This document shows positions 57,265-64,000 of a DNA stretch of 64,000 nt, piece by piece. The notes beneath the pieces were generated by a model. It was not told the DNA's origin and did no database searches. It was given only the letters and a program-made list of their open reading frames with translations. Position 1 is the first letter of the stretch, and every line of letters starts with the position of its first letter. The stretch comes from Luteimonas marina (GTDB taxonomy: Bacteria > Pseudomonadota > Gammaproteobacteria > Xanthomonadales > Xanthomonadaceae): NCBI RefSeq assembly GCF_007859325.1, contig NZ_VOHK01000001.1, forward strand, positions 496,001 through 560,000. The letters are read 5' to 3'. A program made the translations under genes and the position numbers.

Positions 57265-60200
57265 ATGCCGGAGCGCGCCATGGGCACGCCAGCCAACCGA
57301 CTCCCGGAACGCCAGCCCGACGCCACCCCGCTGCGCTTCGTCACCGCCGCCAGCCTGTTCGACGGCCACGACGCCGCGATCAACATCATGCGCCGCCTGA
57401 TCCAGGCCCAGGGCGCGGAAGTGATCCACCTCGGCCACAACCGCAGCGTCGAGGACGTGGTCCGCGCCGCGCTGCAGGAAGACGCCGACGCCATCGCCCT
57501 GTCCAGCTACCAGGGCGGCCACGTCGAGTACTTCAAATACATGGTCGACATGCTGCGCGAAAAGGGCGCCCCGCACATCCGCGTCTTCGGCGGCGGCGGC
57601 GGCACGATCACGCCCGAGGAGATCCGCGAACTCGAAGCCTACGGCGTCGAGCGCATCTACCACCCCAACGACGGCATGAAGATGGGCCTCGTGGAGATGA
57701 TCGAGGATGTGGTGAAGCGTGCCGGCGAAGTGCGCGATGCGCACGACCGCTACGCCAATGTCGAAGTCCCCGCTATCGACGACGAAATCGGCATCGGCCG
57801 CGTCCTCTCGGCCATCGAGGATGGCACGTTGCCGGAGTCCGAACTCTCGAAGCTGCGCAAGCAGTGGCAACTGGCCAGCGGCAAGACGCCGGTCGTCGGC
57901 ATCACCGGCACCGGCGGCGCCGGCAAGTCCAGCGTCACCGACGAACTGCTCAACCGCTTCCTCGCCAGCTTCCCCCGGATGCGCATCGCGGTGGTCTCGG
58001 TCGATCCCACCCGCCGCCGCAGCGGCGGCGCGCTGCTCGGCGACCGCATCCGCATGAATTCGCTGCGCAGCCATCGCGTCTACATGCGCTCGATGGCCAC
58101 GCGCCGGCAGAACGTCGCCACCAACGCCGTGCTCAAGGACTGCATCGCCTTCCTCAAGGGCCTGGGCTACGACCTGGTCATGGTCGAGACCGCCGGCATC
58201 GGCCAGAGCGATTCGGAGATCGTCGACCTCGTCGACTTCCCGATGTACGTGATGACCAGCGACTACGGTGCCGCCAGCCAGCTCGAGAAGATCGACATGA
58301 TCGACTTCGCCGAACTGATCGTGCTCAACAAGTACGACAAGCGCGGCGCCGAGGACGCCCTGCGCGACGTGCGCAAGCAGTGGAAGCGCAATCGCGTGGC
58401 CTTCCAGGTGAAGGACGAGGACGTCCCCGCCTATCCCACCATCGCCAGCCAGTTCAACGACCCCGGCATCAGCTGGATGTTCGTCAACCTCTGCCGCCTG
58501 CTGCGCGAAAAGCTGGGGGCCGACTTCAACCCGGCCATCGACACCAGCCTCAAGGAGCCGCGCGCCACCGTCCTGATCCCCGGCAGCCGCGTGCGCTACC
58601 TCGCCGAGATCGCCGAGCAGGGCAGGGCGATCAACGCCGGCATCGAAAAACAGGCCGAAGCCGCCGACCGCGCGCAGTCGTTCTGGGAAGCGTTGAAGGA
58701 ACTCGAAGACCCAGCGCTTCCGAAGGCACTCGACCTCTACGATGCTTCCGATGTCATCCCGAGCGCAGCGAGGGATCTTGCCGCCGATGCCAGTCAACAA
58801 GATTCCTCGGCTTCGTCCTGGGATGACGATGTTGTCGTTGATAGCTCCCTCCTCACCCTGCGCCAACGCTACAACGACGCCGTCCAGTCCCTGACCAGCG
58901 AGAACCTCCGCAACCTGCGCGAGTGGCCTCAGCGCCTCAAGTCGATCACCGACGAAGTGACCGAATACCAGGTCCGCGGCAAGCCCATCCGCGTCGACAA
59001 CTACCGCCAGTCCCTCAGCCACCAGCCCATCCCCAAGATCGCTGCCCCCACCTACAAGTCCTGGGGCGAACTCCTCGCCTTTCTCGGCAAGGAAAACCTC
59101 CCCGGCAGCTATCCCTACACCGGCGGCGTCTACCCCTACCGCCGCACCGGCGAAGACCCCATCCGCATGTTCGCCGGCGAAGGCACGCCCGAGCGCACCA
59201 ACCGCCGCTTCCACTACCTCAGCGTCGGCCAGCCGGCTGCGCGCCTGTCCACCGCCTTCGACAGCGTCACCCTCTACGGCGAAGACCCCGCGCCGCGCCC
59301 CGACATCTACGGCAAGATCGGCAACTCCGGCGTCAACATCCCCACGCTGGACGACATGAAGAAGCTCTACTCCGGCTTCGACCTGTGCGCGCCCACCACC
59401 AGCGTCTCGATGACCATCAACGGCCCCGCGCCGATGATCCTCGCGCTGTTCATGAACACCGCCATCGACCAGCAGGTCGAGAAATACCTGAAGCAGGACG
59501 ACGCCCGCTGGACCGAAGCGCAGCGCAAGATCGACGCCTTCTTCGAAGGCCGCGAGCGCCCGCAGTACCACGGCGACCTCCCGCCCACCAACGACGGCCT
59601 CGGCCTGGCCTTCCTCGGCATGACCGGCGACCAGCTGGTCGACGCCGACACCTACGCCCGCATCAAGGCCGAAACCCTCTCCACCGTCCGCGGCACCGTC
59701 CAGGCCGACATCCTCAAGGAAGACCAGGCCCAGAACACCTGCATCTTCAGCACCGAGTTCGCGCTGCGGATGATGGGCGACATCCAGCAGTACTTCGTCG
59801 ACCACAAGGTTCGCAACTTCTATTCGGTGTCGATCTCCGGCTACCACATCGCCGAGGCCGGCGCGAACCCGATCAGCCAGCTCGCCTTCACCCTGAGCAA
59901 CGGCTTCACCATCGTCGAGTACTACCTCGCCCGCGGCATGAAGATCGACGACTTCGCGCCCAACCTGTCGTTCTTCTTCTCCAACGGCATGGACCCCGAG
60001 TACACCGTCATCGGCCGCGTGGCCCGCCGCATCTGGGCAAGGGCGATGCGCGAGCGCTACGGCGCCAACGAGCGCAGCCAGATGATGAAGTACCACATCC
60101 AGACCAGCGGCCGCTCCCTGCACGCGCAGGAGATCCAGTTCAACGACATCCGCACCACCCTGCAGGCCCTGTACGCCCTGTTCGACAACTGCAACAGCCT

Positions 60201-60858
60201 GCACACCAACGCCTACGACGAGGCCATCACCACGCCCACCGAAGAGAGCGTGCGCCGCGCCGTGGCGATCCAGATGATCATCAACAAGGAACTGGGCCTC
60301 AACTTCATCGAGAACCCCTGGCAGGGCAGCTTCGCCGTGGGCTACCTGACCGACCTGGTGGAAGAGGCCGTCTACAGGGAATTCGAGGCCATCAGCGAGC
60401 GTGGCGGCGTGCTGGGCGCGATGGACACCATGTACCAGCGCGGCAAGATCCAGGAAGAGAGCCTGTACTACGAGCACAAGAAGCACGATGGCAGCCTGCC
60501 GCTGGTGGGGGTGAACATGTTCCTGCCCAAGGAGCACGGCGGGGAGGTGGCGACCGAGATCGAACTGATTCGCAGTACCGAGGAAGAGAAGGGGCAGCAG
60601 ATCGAGAACGTGCGCGGCTGGCAGCGCTCACGCAACCGCCTGGCGCCGGAAGGGGAGACCGGGCACGGGCATGTGGTCGAGGATGAAACCGTCGCCGGGG
60701 AACTGCACGATGGCCACGGGCTGGCGTATCTTCAGCGGACGGCGCGGGAGAGGCGCAATGTGTTCGAGGCGTTGGTGGAGGCGGTGAAGACGCATAGCCT
60801 GGGGCAGATCAGCCATGCGTTGTATGACGTGGGCGGGAAGTATCGGCGAAATATGTGA
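57265..60858 (+). CDS. icmF: Fused isobutyryl-CoA mutase IcmF (B12-dependent) with MeaI-type GTPase
   Basis: IcmF interconverts isobutyryl- and butyryl-CoA (and often isovaleryl- and pivalyl-CoA) using coenzyme B12. The 1197-residue protein has the B12 domain (D33-G-H35 in FDGHDAAIN), a G-protein chaperone domain with Walker A GTGGAGKS (215-222), and the TIM-barrel mutase domain from about 575. Residues 497-521 in the linker between G domain and mutase are encoded by a GTCATCCC repeat. Start is ATG 57265 or ATG 57280; a TACAAT -10 box lies at 57242. Its neighbours handle leucine, fitting use on branched acyl-CoA. Confidence 0.95.
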   Translation: MPERAMGTPANRLPERQPDATPLRFVTAASLFDGHDAAINIMRRLIQAQGAEVIHLGHNRSVEDVVRAALQEDADAIALSSYQGGHVEYFKYMVDMLREKGAPHIRVFGGGGGTITPEEIRELEAYGVERIYHPNDGMKMGLVEMIEDVVKRAGEVRDAHDRYANVEVPAIDDEIGIGRVLSAIEDGTLPESELSKLRKQWQLASGKTPVVGITGTGGAGKSSVTDELLNRFLASFPRMRIAVVSVDPTRRRSGGALLGDRIRMNSLRSHRVYMRSMATRRQNVATNAVLKDCIAFLKGLGYDLVMVETAGIGQSDSEIVDLVDFPMYVMTSDYGAASQLEKIDMIDFAELIVLNKYDKRGAEDALRDVRKQWKRNRVAFQVKDEDVPAYPTIASQFNDPGISWMFVNLCRLLREKLGADFNPAIDTSLKEPRATVLIPGSRVRYLAEIAEQGRAINAGIEKQAEAADRAQSFWEALKELEDPALPKALDLYDASDVIPSAARDLAADASQQDSSASSWDDDVVVDSSLLTLRQRYNDAVQSLTSENLRNLREWPQRLKSITDEVTEYQVRGKPIRVDNYRQSLSHQPIPKIAAPTYKSWGELLAFLGKENLPGSYPYTGGVYPYRRTGEDPIRMFAGEGTPERTNRRFHYLSVGQPAARLSTAFDSVTLYGEDPAPRPDIYGKIGNSGVNIPTLDDMKKLYSGFDLCAPTTSVSMTINGPAPMILALFMNTAIDQQVEKYLKQDDARWTEAQRKIDAFFEGRERPQYHGDLPPTNDGLGLAFLGMTGDQLVDADTYARIKAETLSTVRGTVQADILKEDQAQNTCIFSTEFALRMMGDIQQYFVDHKVRNFYSVSISGYHIAEAGANPISQLAFTLSNGFTIVEYYLARGMKIDDFAPNLSFFFSNGMDPEYTVIGRVARRIWARAMRERYGANERSQMMKYHIQTSGRSLHAQEIQFNDIRTTLQALYALFDNCNSLHTNAYDEAITTPTEESVRRAVAIQMIINKELGLNFIENPWQGSFAVGYLTDLVEEAVYREFEAISERGGVLGAMDTMYQRGKIQEESLYYEHKKHDGSLPLVGVNMFLPKEHGGEVATEIELIRSTEEEKGQQIENVRGWQRSRNRLAPEGETGHGHVVEDETVAGELHDGHGLAYLQRTARERRNVFEALVEAVKTHSLGQISHALYDVGGKYRRNM
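58753..58827. repeat. GTCATCCC repeat embedded in the icmF coding sequence
   Basis: The 75-base element starts GTCATCCCGAGCGCAGCGAG and ends CTGGGATGAC. It is a multiple of three and lies in frame, encoding [10 protein letters not shown] at its start. Its left arm is the exact complement of the arm after prfB (2734-2759). Confidence 0.85.
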
Positions 60859-60889
60859 TCGCTGCGGATAAAGCGTAGGAGACGAAAGG

Positions 60890-62179
60890 ATGTTACGCAA
60901 CGTTACTGTAGAAGGCTTTCGCTCACTCCGAAGTTTTAGAATGGAGATAAAGCCGGGGCTTAACATATTGGTGGGGCCGAATGGTGCCGGTAAAACAAAT
61001 ATAATCCTGTTTTTCGATTTTCTCCGAAACTTAACGGGGTCTTCTTTGTCGGATGCGATCGGACGGGCGGGTGGAATTGCACAGGTTTTCGCAAAGCGAG
61101 GTAAGAATAGTTTTGCGGACACTATAGTGGTTTCGCTCCAAGGGATCGTACAGGTTGACGAAAGCCAATATCCTTATTCTCTCGATCTTGAGTTGAATTT
61201 TTCGCAATCAAGGCAAGATGTCGTCTTCTGTCGGCAGGAACTTAAAGTAGATCAGATTTCTCAAGTGACGCGGCGATCAAGCGTTTACATGCATGTAATT
61301 TATGAACCGCCAACTAGCCCAGATTCAGGTGGGATAAGAATTCTGAAATTTCCAGAGCCAGAAAGGAATACTCGCAGTTGGGTGAGGGAAGAGATAAAAC
61401 GTCTTGAGAAGAGGAACATCTTCTCGACGAATTGTGTGCTTTCGTTCCTTCAGCATGTGGATGAGGCCTTGGCTACTGTTGCTGCAGATTTTTCTGGAAG
61501 ATTCATTTTGAACGTGGTCCCTAGCCACGTGAAAAAGCCAGAAGATAGCACTCGGGAGCCAGGTATTGATTCTGATGGATCGGGTCTATCTGCCACCTTG
61601 TATGCGATTAAAAAGAAGAGATCGATAGCGGGAAGCCGGGCTCTTAGGCCATTTCTCCGAATGAGCGATCTTCGCACTCCCGAATGGAGTGGCGTTATGG
61701 ATCTCGTCCGAGTGGCGGTGCCATCGATAGAAGACATCGATGTGGAAAACGATCCTTTCGATAATCTTCTGCGATGTCGAATTACTGTTGGAAAAGGAAA
61801 CAAGTCGTCCGTCGTACCCCTTGGAGCACTATCAGACGGGACTGTAAAATGGATGTCGCTAGTCGTTAGATTGCTCACGTCCCGTGAAGCGCTCTTGCTA
61901 GAGGAACCGGAGAACTATCTTCATCCTCTGATGCAGCGGGAAATCGTTCGGCTCCTGCGAGATTCGGTGGGTTCGTCGTCTTTCATGATGTTATCGACGC
62001 ATAGCGAAACACTTCTTAATGCAGTTCGTCCTGATGAGCTCATTGTGGTCGGCTATGAGAAAGGCGGAACCAAGGCCAACAGAGTGTCGAATTCGGCAGA
62101 TGTGGAGGCTGAAATCAACAGAACCGGCTTCGGTCTCGGTTACTACTATCTAGCAGATGCTGTGGAGTCATGCCGATGA
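60890..62179 (+). CDS. AAA family ATPase of a two-gene ATPase/TOPRIM module
   Basis: The 429-residue SMC/OLD-like ATPase has an N-terminal Walker A (GPNGAGKT, 29-36), ABC-type signature LSDGT (314-318), Walker B ALLLEEPENYLHP (334-346) and switch histidine H371 in LSTHSETLLN. Unlike full OLD proteins it has no C-terminal TOPRIM nuclease; that function seems to be in the next gene. Base composition drops sharply relative to the flanks, indicating recent transfer. Such ATPases pair with nucleases or effectors in phage defence; the role here is inference. AGGAGA lies upstream of the ATG. Confidence 0.85.
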   Translation: MLRNVTVEGFRSLRSFRMEIKPGLNILVGPNGAGKTNIILFFDFLRNLTGSSLSDAIGRAGGIAQVFAKRGKNSFADTIVVSLQGIVQVDESQYPYSLDLELNFSQSRQDVVFCRQELKVDQISQVTRRSSVYMHVIYEPPTSPDSGGIRILKFPEPERNTRSWVREEIKRLEKRNIFSTNCVLSFLQHVDEALATVAADFSGRFILNVVPSHVKKPEDSTREPGIDSDGSGLSATLYAIKKKRSIAGSRALRPFLRMSDLRTPEWSGVMDLVRVAVPSIEDIDVENDPFDNLLRCRITVGKGNKSSVVPLGALSDGTVKWMSLVVRLLTSREALLLEEPENYLHPLMQREIVRLLRDSVGSSSFMMLSTHSETLLNAVRPDELIVVGYEKGGTKANRVSNSADVEAEINRTGFGLGYYYLADAVESCR

Positions 62180-62712
62180 AGCCGGCATTTCTCGTTGACG
62201 GCGTCACGGAACAGAAGTTCATACAGACCATTTGCAAGGATCGACCTGTCAAGATCATAAATTGCAATGGTGATTCAGTGTCAGCAGAAGCTATTGCGAA
62301 GCGGGCAGCGTCGCTGATTCGGCTCTGGGGAGGGCGCTGTTTTCCCATCGTCATCTTGGTAGACCGTGAGTCGAGAGGAGAATCTGCTGAGAATTTCTGT
62401 GCCACGCTGGTTGACTCTATTCGAGACGAAGGCATCGAAGATCAGTTGATCGTCGGAGTGGCAGACAGAATGATCGAGAATTGGATGCTTGGGGATCCCG
62501 ATATCTGGCCTGATGCGGAAGATTTAGATGATGTTGATGGCTTCCGTGGATCATCCGTGGTCAAGCAACGGATGCCCGAATATGGAAAGGCAGCAAATGG
62601 TCCGAGTTTGCTTGCTCGATGTAAAGCAAGTGCAATTTCATTGCGTAGTCGATCCTTCCGTACATTCATTGACCAACTGTCGCTGTTGAGGTGCGCGTGG
62701 TTGCGGCGTTAA
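62176..62712 (+). CDS. TOPRIM-like (DUF4276-type) partner of the ATPase
   Basis: The 178-residue protein matches small TOPRIM/DUF4276-like proteins: motif 1 VDGVTEQKF (usual E of VEGxTE replaced by D8), the acidic motif ILVDRES (60-66), and the family word MIENWMLGDPDIWPD (99-113). The ATGA start overlaps the ATPase stop, implying translational coupling; ATG 62170 is also possible. The C-terminus, with SRSFRTFIDQL, looks complete, then a REP-like element starts 14 bases beyond the stop. Nuclease activity is inferred from the fold; the D-for-E change could weaken it. Confidence 0.8.
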   Translation: MKPAFLVDGVTEQKFIQTICKDRPVKIINCNGDSVSAEAIAKRAASLIRLWGGRCFPIVILVDRESRGESAENFCATLVDSIRDEGIEDQLIVGVADRMIENWMLGDPDIWPDAEDLDDVDGFRGSSVVKQRMPEYGKAANGPSLLARCKASAISLRSRSFRTFIDQLSLLRCAWLRR

Positions 62713-62725
62713 CCGCCAAAATAAT

Positions 62726-62745
62726 GGGGGCAGGTTCATTTTCCC
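62726..62745 (+). repeat. REP-like element (GGGGCAGGTTCATTTT)
   Basis: A GGGGGCAGGTTCATTTTCCC element follows the ATPase/TOPRIM pair and directly adjoins the transposase remnant. It belongs to a group of four at 62.7-63.6 kb. Confidence 0.75.
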
Positions 62746-62782
62746 GAGGCCGCCGCCGGCCTCTCGCGCGACCTGACTTTCA

Positions 62783-62925
62783 TGCTCCGGCCAATGAGAT
62801 GGTCTCGATGCTCCGGCGGAAGCGGTCGTTGTCGAATGCCTTGCTTTGTCGGGTATGGGCGCGTAGCGCGTCGGCATCGGCGTGGTCGGACTCGGCGTCG
62901 AACGGGGCGCGATAGGCGCGCAGGT
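62783..62925 (-). pseudogene. Remnant of REP-associated (IS200-like, Y1) transposase C-terminus
   Basis: On the minus strand the frame reads YRAPFDAESDHADADALRAH then TRQSKAFDNDRFRRSIETI before a stop, matching the C-terminal tail pattern of RAYT transposases in xanthomonads (YR-LF...IR...KAF-DRFR--IE). The catalytic N-terminal part with HUH and Tyr is missing, so the gene is dead. It borders REP-like elements on both sides, as RAYTs do. Confidence 0.6.
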
Positions 62926-62930
62926 GGGTG

Positions 62931-62954
62931 AAAAATGGGTCAGATTCATTTTTC
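62931..62954 (+). repeat. REP-like element
   Basis: AAAAATGGGTCAGATTCATT then TTTC is a variant of the same unit, located just upstream of the orphan gene. Confidence 0.7.
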
Positions 62955-62975
62955 AGATGTTCGGGAACTGATCTT

Positions 62976-63428
62976 ATGGAAAGTAGAAGCAATCGCGTAG
63001 TCTCGTTCATATCAAATCTAATGCCGTCGTATCACGGTTGTAGGGTAGGTGATGAGTGGTGCGCAGAGTCATTGGATGACGGGACGCTCATACTCCCGAT
63101 AGCCGACGGCGTTGAAGATTCGGATCAGGCTTGGGTCAAAGTCAGGTGGCAAGGTTCTTCTCATCGTCAGTCAGAGATGCTGGCTGACAATTTGGCTACT
63201 GTCGCAGTTATTCGGCACGTGAGCTTGCATTACGCCGGACAGCCGATCGATCGGTCGGCTCAAGAAATCGAGTTTCTTTCGCGCCACTACGAATTCAAGA
63301 CTGGCGGAAGTTTGTATCTACCTTATGAGAGGGCGCCGAGTGGTCTCGTGGCAAGTGTGGCCAACGCCGTCGGGCGGCTGGGAGAAGCTGCAGTAATTGA
63401 GGTGCTCAAAAAGGCGGCAGGATTTTAA
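62976..63428 (+). CDS. Orphan protein of unknown function
   Basis: The 150-residue product starts MESRSNRVVSFISNLMPSYH and has words such as DQAWVKVRWQGSSHRQSEML and IDRSAQEIEFLSRHYEFKTG; no recognised domain or catalytic motif. AT-rich codon use resembles the ATPase/TOPRIM genes and differs from the core genome. REP-like elements lie immediately before and after, so it may be a small cassette. No function is offered. Confidence 0.55.
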   Translation: MESRSNRVVSFISNLMPSYHGCRVGDEWCAESLDDGTLILPIADGVEDSDQAWVKVRWQGSSHRQSEMLADNLATVAVIRHVSLHYAGQPIDRSAQEIEFLSRHYEFKTGGSLYLPYERAPSGLVASVANAVGRLGEAAVIEVLKKAAGF

Positions 63429-63449
63429 TGTCCGGCAAAAACGGAGTCC

Positions 63450-63477
63450 AAAAATGGGGTTAGGTTCACTTTTCCCC
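63450..63477 (+). repeat. REP-like element
   Basis: AAAAATGGGGTTAGGTTCAC then TTTTCCCC, downstream of the orphan gene. Confidence 0.7.
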
Positions 63478-63552
63478 GGAAAGGGTCTCAGAGACACTTT
63501 CTGGATGATCAGTTGACGACTATCGACCCAACAGACTGCGGGATGTCGTGCC

Positions 63553-63606
63553 AAAAAAGGGTCAGGTTCATTTCCCCACGCAGGAAAAATGAACCTGACC
63601 CCATTT
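63553..63606. repeat. Paired inverted REP-like elements
   Basis: GGGTCAGGTTCATTTCCCC and, inverted, AAAAATGAACCTGACCCC lie seven bases apart and could form a long hairpin. The right copy abuts the end of the VOC-family gene. Confidence 0.8.
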
Positions 63607-63611
63607 GCTCC

Positions 63612-64000
63612 TCAGGTCTCCGGCGCCCGCATTTCGCAGTTCACCATCCACGACACGCCGAAGCGGTCGGTGCACATGCCGAAACGTTCGGCCCAGAATG
63701 TCTTCTCCAGCGGCATGGCCACCTTGCCGCCTTCTGAAATTCCAGCGAACAGGCGTTCTGCTTCCGCCACGTCCTGTGTGTTGATCGACAGCGAGAAGCC
63801 GCCGAACGGCGCGGCGTGTTCGGGCGGGCAGTCCGCGCCCATCAGGATGGAGCCGTCGGGGAAGCGCAGCGTGGCGTGCATGATCTTGCTGCCGTCGCCG
63901 CCCGGCGCCTCGTCGACCATCGGCGACTCAGCCCAGGTGTGGCTGAACAGGCAGTCGGCGCCGAGCGCCCGCTGGTAGAAGTCGAAGGCGGCCTTGCAGT
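63612..64000 (-). CDS. VOC/PhnB-like glyoxalase-fold protein (C-terminal part)
   Basis: The frame is open across the right window edge, so only about 129 C-terminal residues are seen. They include FYQRALGADCLFSHTW, MHATLRFPDGSILMGADCPP, SLSINTQDVAEAERLF and a C-terminal WAERFGMCTDRFGVSWMVN, typical of PhnB-like VOC proteins. These fold as glyoxalase-type domains of varied function; the start codon lies beyond the window. Confidence 0.9.
   Translation of the reverse strand, partial: CKAAFDFYQRALGADCLFSHTWAESPMVDEAPGGDGSKIMHATLRFPDGSILMGADCPPEHAAPFGGFSLSINTQDVAEAERLFAGISEGGKVAMPLEKTFWAERFGMCTDRFGVSWMVNCEMRAPET

Noticed and set aside
62638..62949. Minus-strand 103-residue frame at the end of the TOPRIM gene
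   Set aside because: It crosses the REP-like element and is out of frame with the transposase-like reading, so it is not a gene.

Overview
This is a high-GC chromosomal segment (roughly 68-70% G+C by eye) from a member of the Xanthomonadaceae/Lysobacteraceae, most like Lysobacter, Luteimonas or a relative. The assignment rests on a near-complete rpf (DSF quorum-sensing) locus in xanthomonad order, a clpS-clpA-infA-aat-trxB-ftsK-lolA-rarA backbone shared with other gammaproteobacteria, and many copies of short inverted repeats of the GTCATCCCnGCGAAAGC type.

Layout. 1-11.3 kb: an acyltransferase-3 gene (cut by the window edge) divergent from a membrane LytTR regulator, then prfB (programmed +1 frameshift), lysS, rpfG, rpfC, convergent rpfF and rpfB, and a small lipoprotein gene. 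11.5-18 kb: acnA (rpfA), a VapBC toxin-antitoxin pair and acnB. 18-36 kb: housekeeping genes, namely nudJ-like/mnmA/hflD, clpS-clpA, a DUF885 exported protein, infA, aat, a FemAB-like acyltransferase, trxB, ald, ftsK, lolA, an exported protein and rarA. 36-37.2 kb: a HigBA toxin-antitoxin pair and tRNA-Val(CAC). 37.4-45.4 kb: lipid-flavoured genes (TPR protein, TetR regulator, acyl-CoA-binding protein, two-domain fatty acyl-CoA reductase, Mrr-like membrane protein, phasin, patatin, FFLEELY-type protein). 45.6-55.2 kb: leucine and short-chain acyl-CoA metabolism (methylcrotonyl-CoA carboxylase beta, thiolase, isovaleryl-CoA dehydrogenase, leucine dehydrogenase), with two Ala-rich lipoproteins and a subtilisin-type autotransporter between them. 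55.5-60.9 kb: a phospholipase-D-family protein and a fused acyl-CoA mutase (IcmF). 60.9-64 kb: an abruptly AT-richer accessory patch with an ATPase/TOPRIM-like gene pair, a decayed REP-associated transposase, an orphan gene between REP-like elements, then a VOC/PhnB-like gene cut by the right edge.

How the genes work together. RpfF makes the fatty-acid signal DSF, RpfC senses it and relays phosphate to RpfG, whose HD-GYP domain degrades cyclic-di-GMP; RpfB handles the fatty acid as a CoA ligase. Leucine dehydrogenase and the isovaleryl-CoA and acyl-CoA mutase genes process the branched short acyl-CoAs from which branched DSF-type fatty acids are primed, so the window holds both signalling and possible precursor metabolism, although the link is inference. 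The strongest candidate for an under-described system is the ATPase plus TOPRIM-like pair at 60.9-62.7 kb, which looks like a horizontally acquired defence-type module. Only one stretch without a gene exceeds 300 bases (55179-55515); it holds a leader, a 24-nt palindrome and one GTCATCCC inverted repeat.
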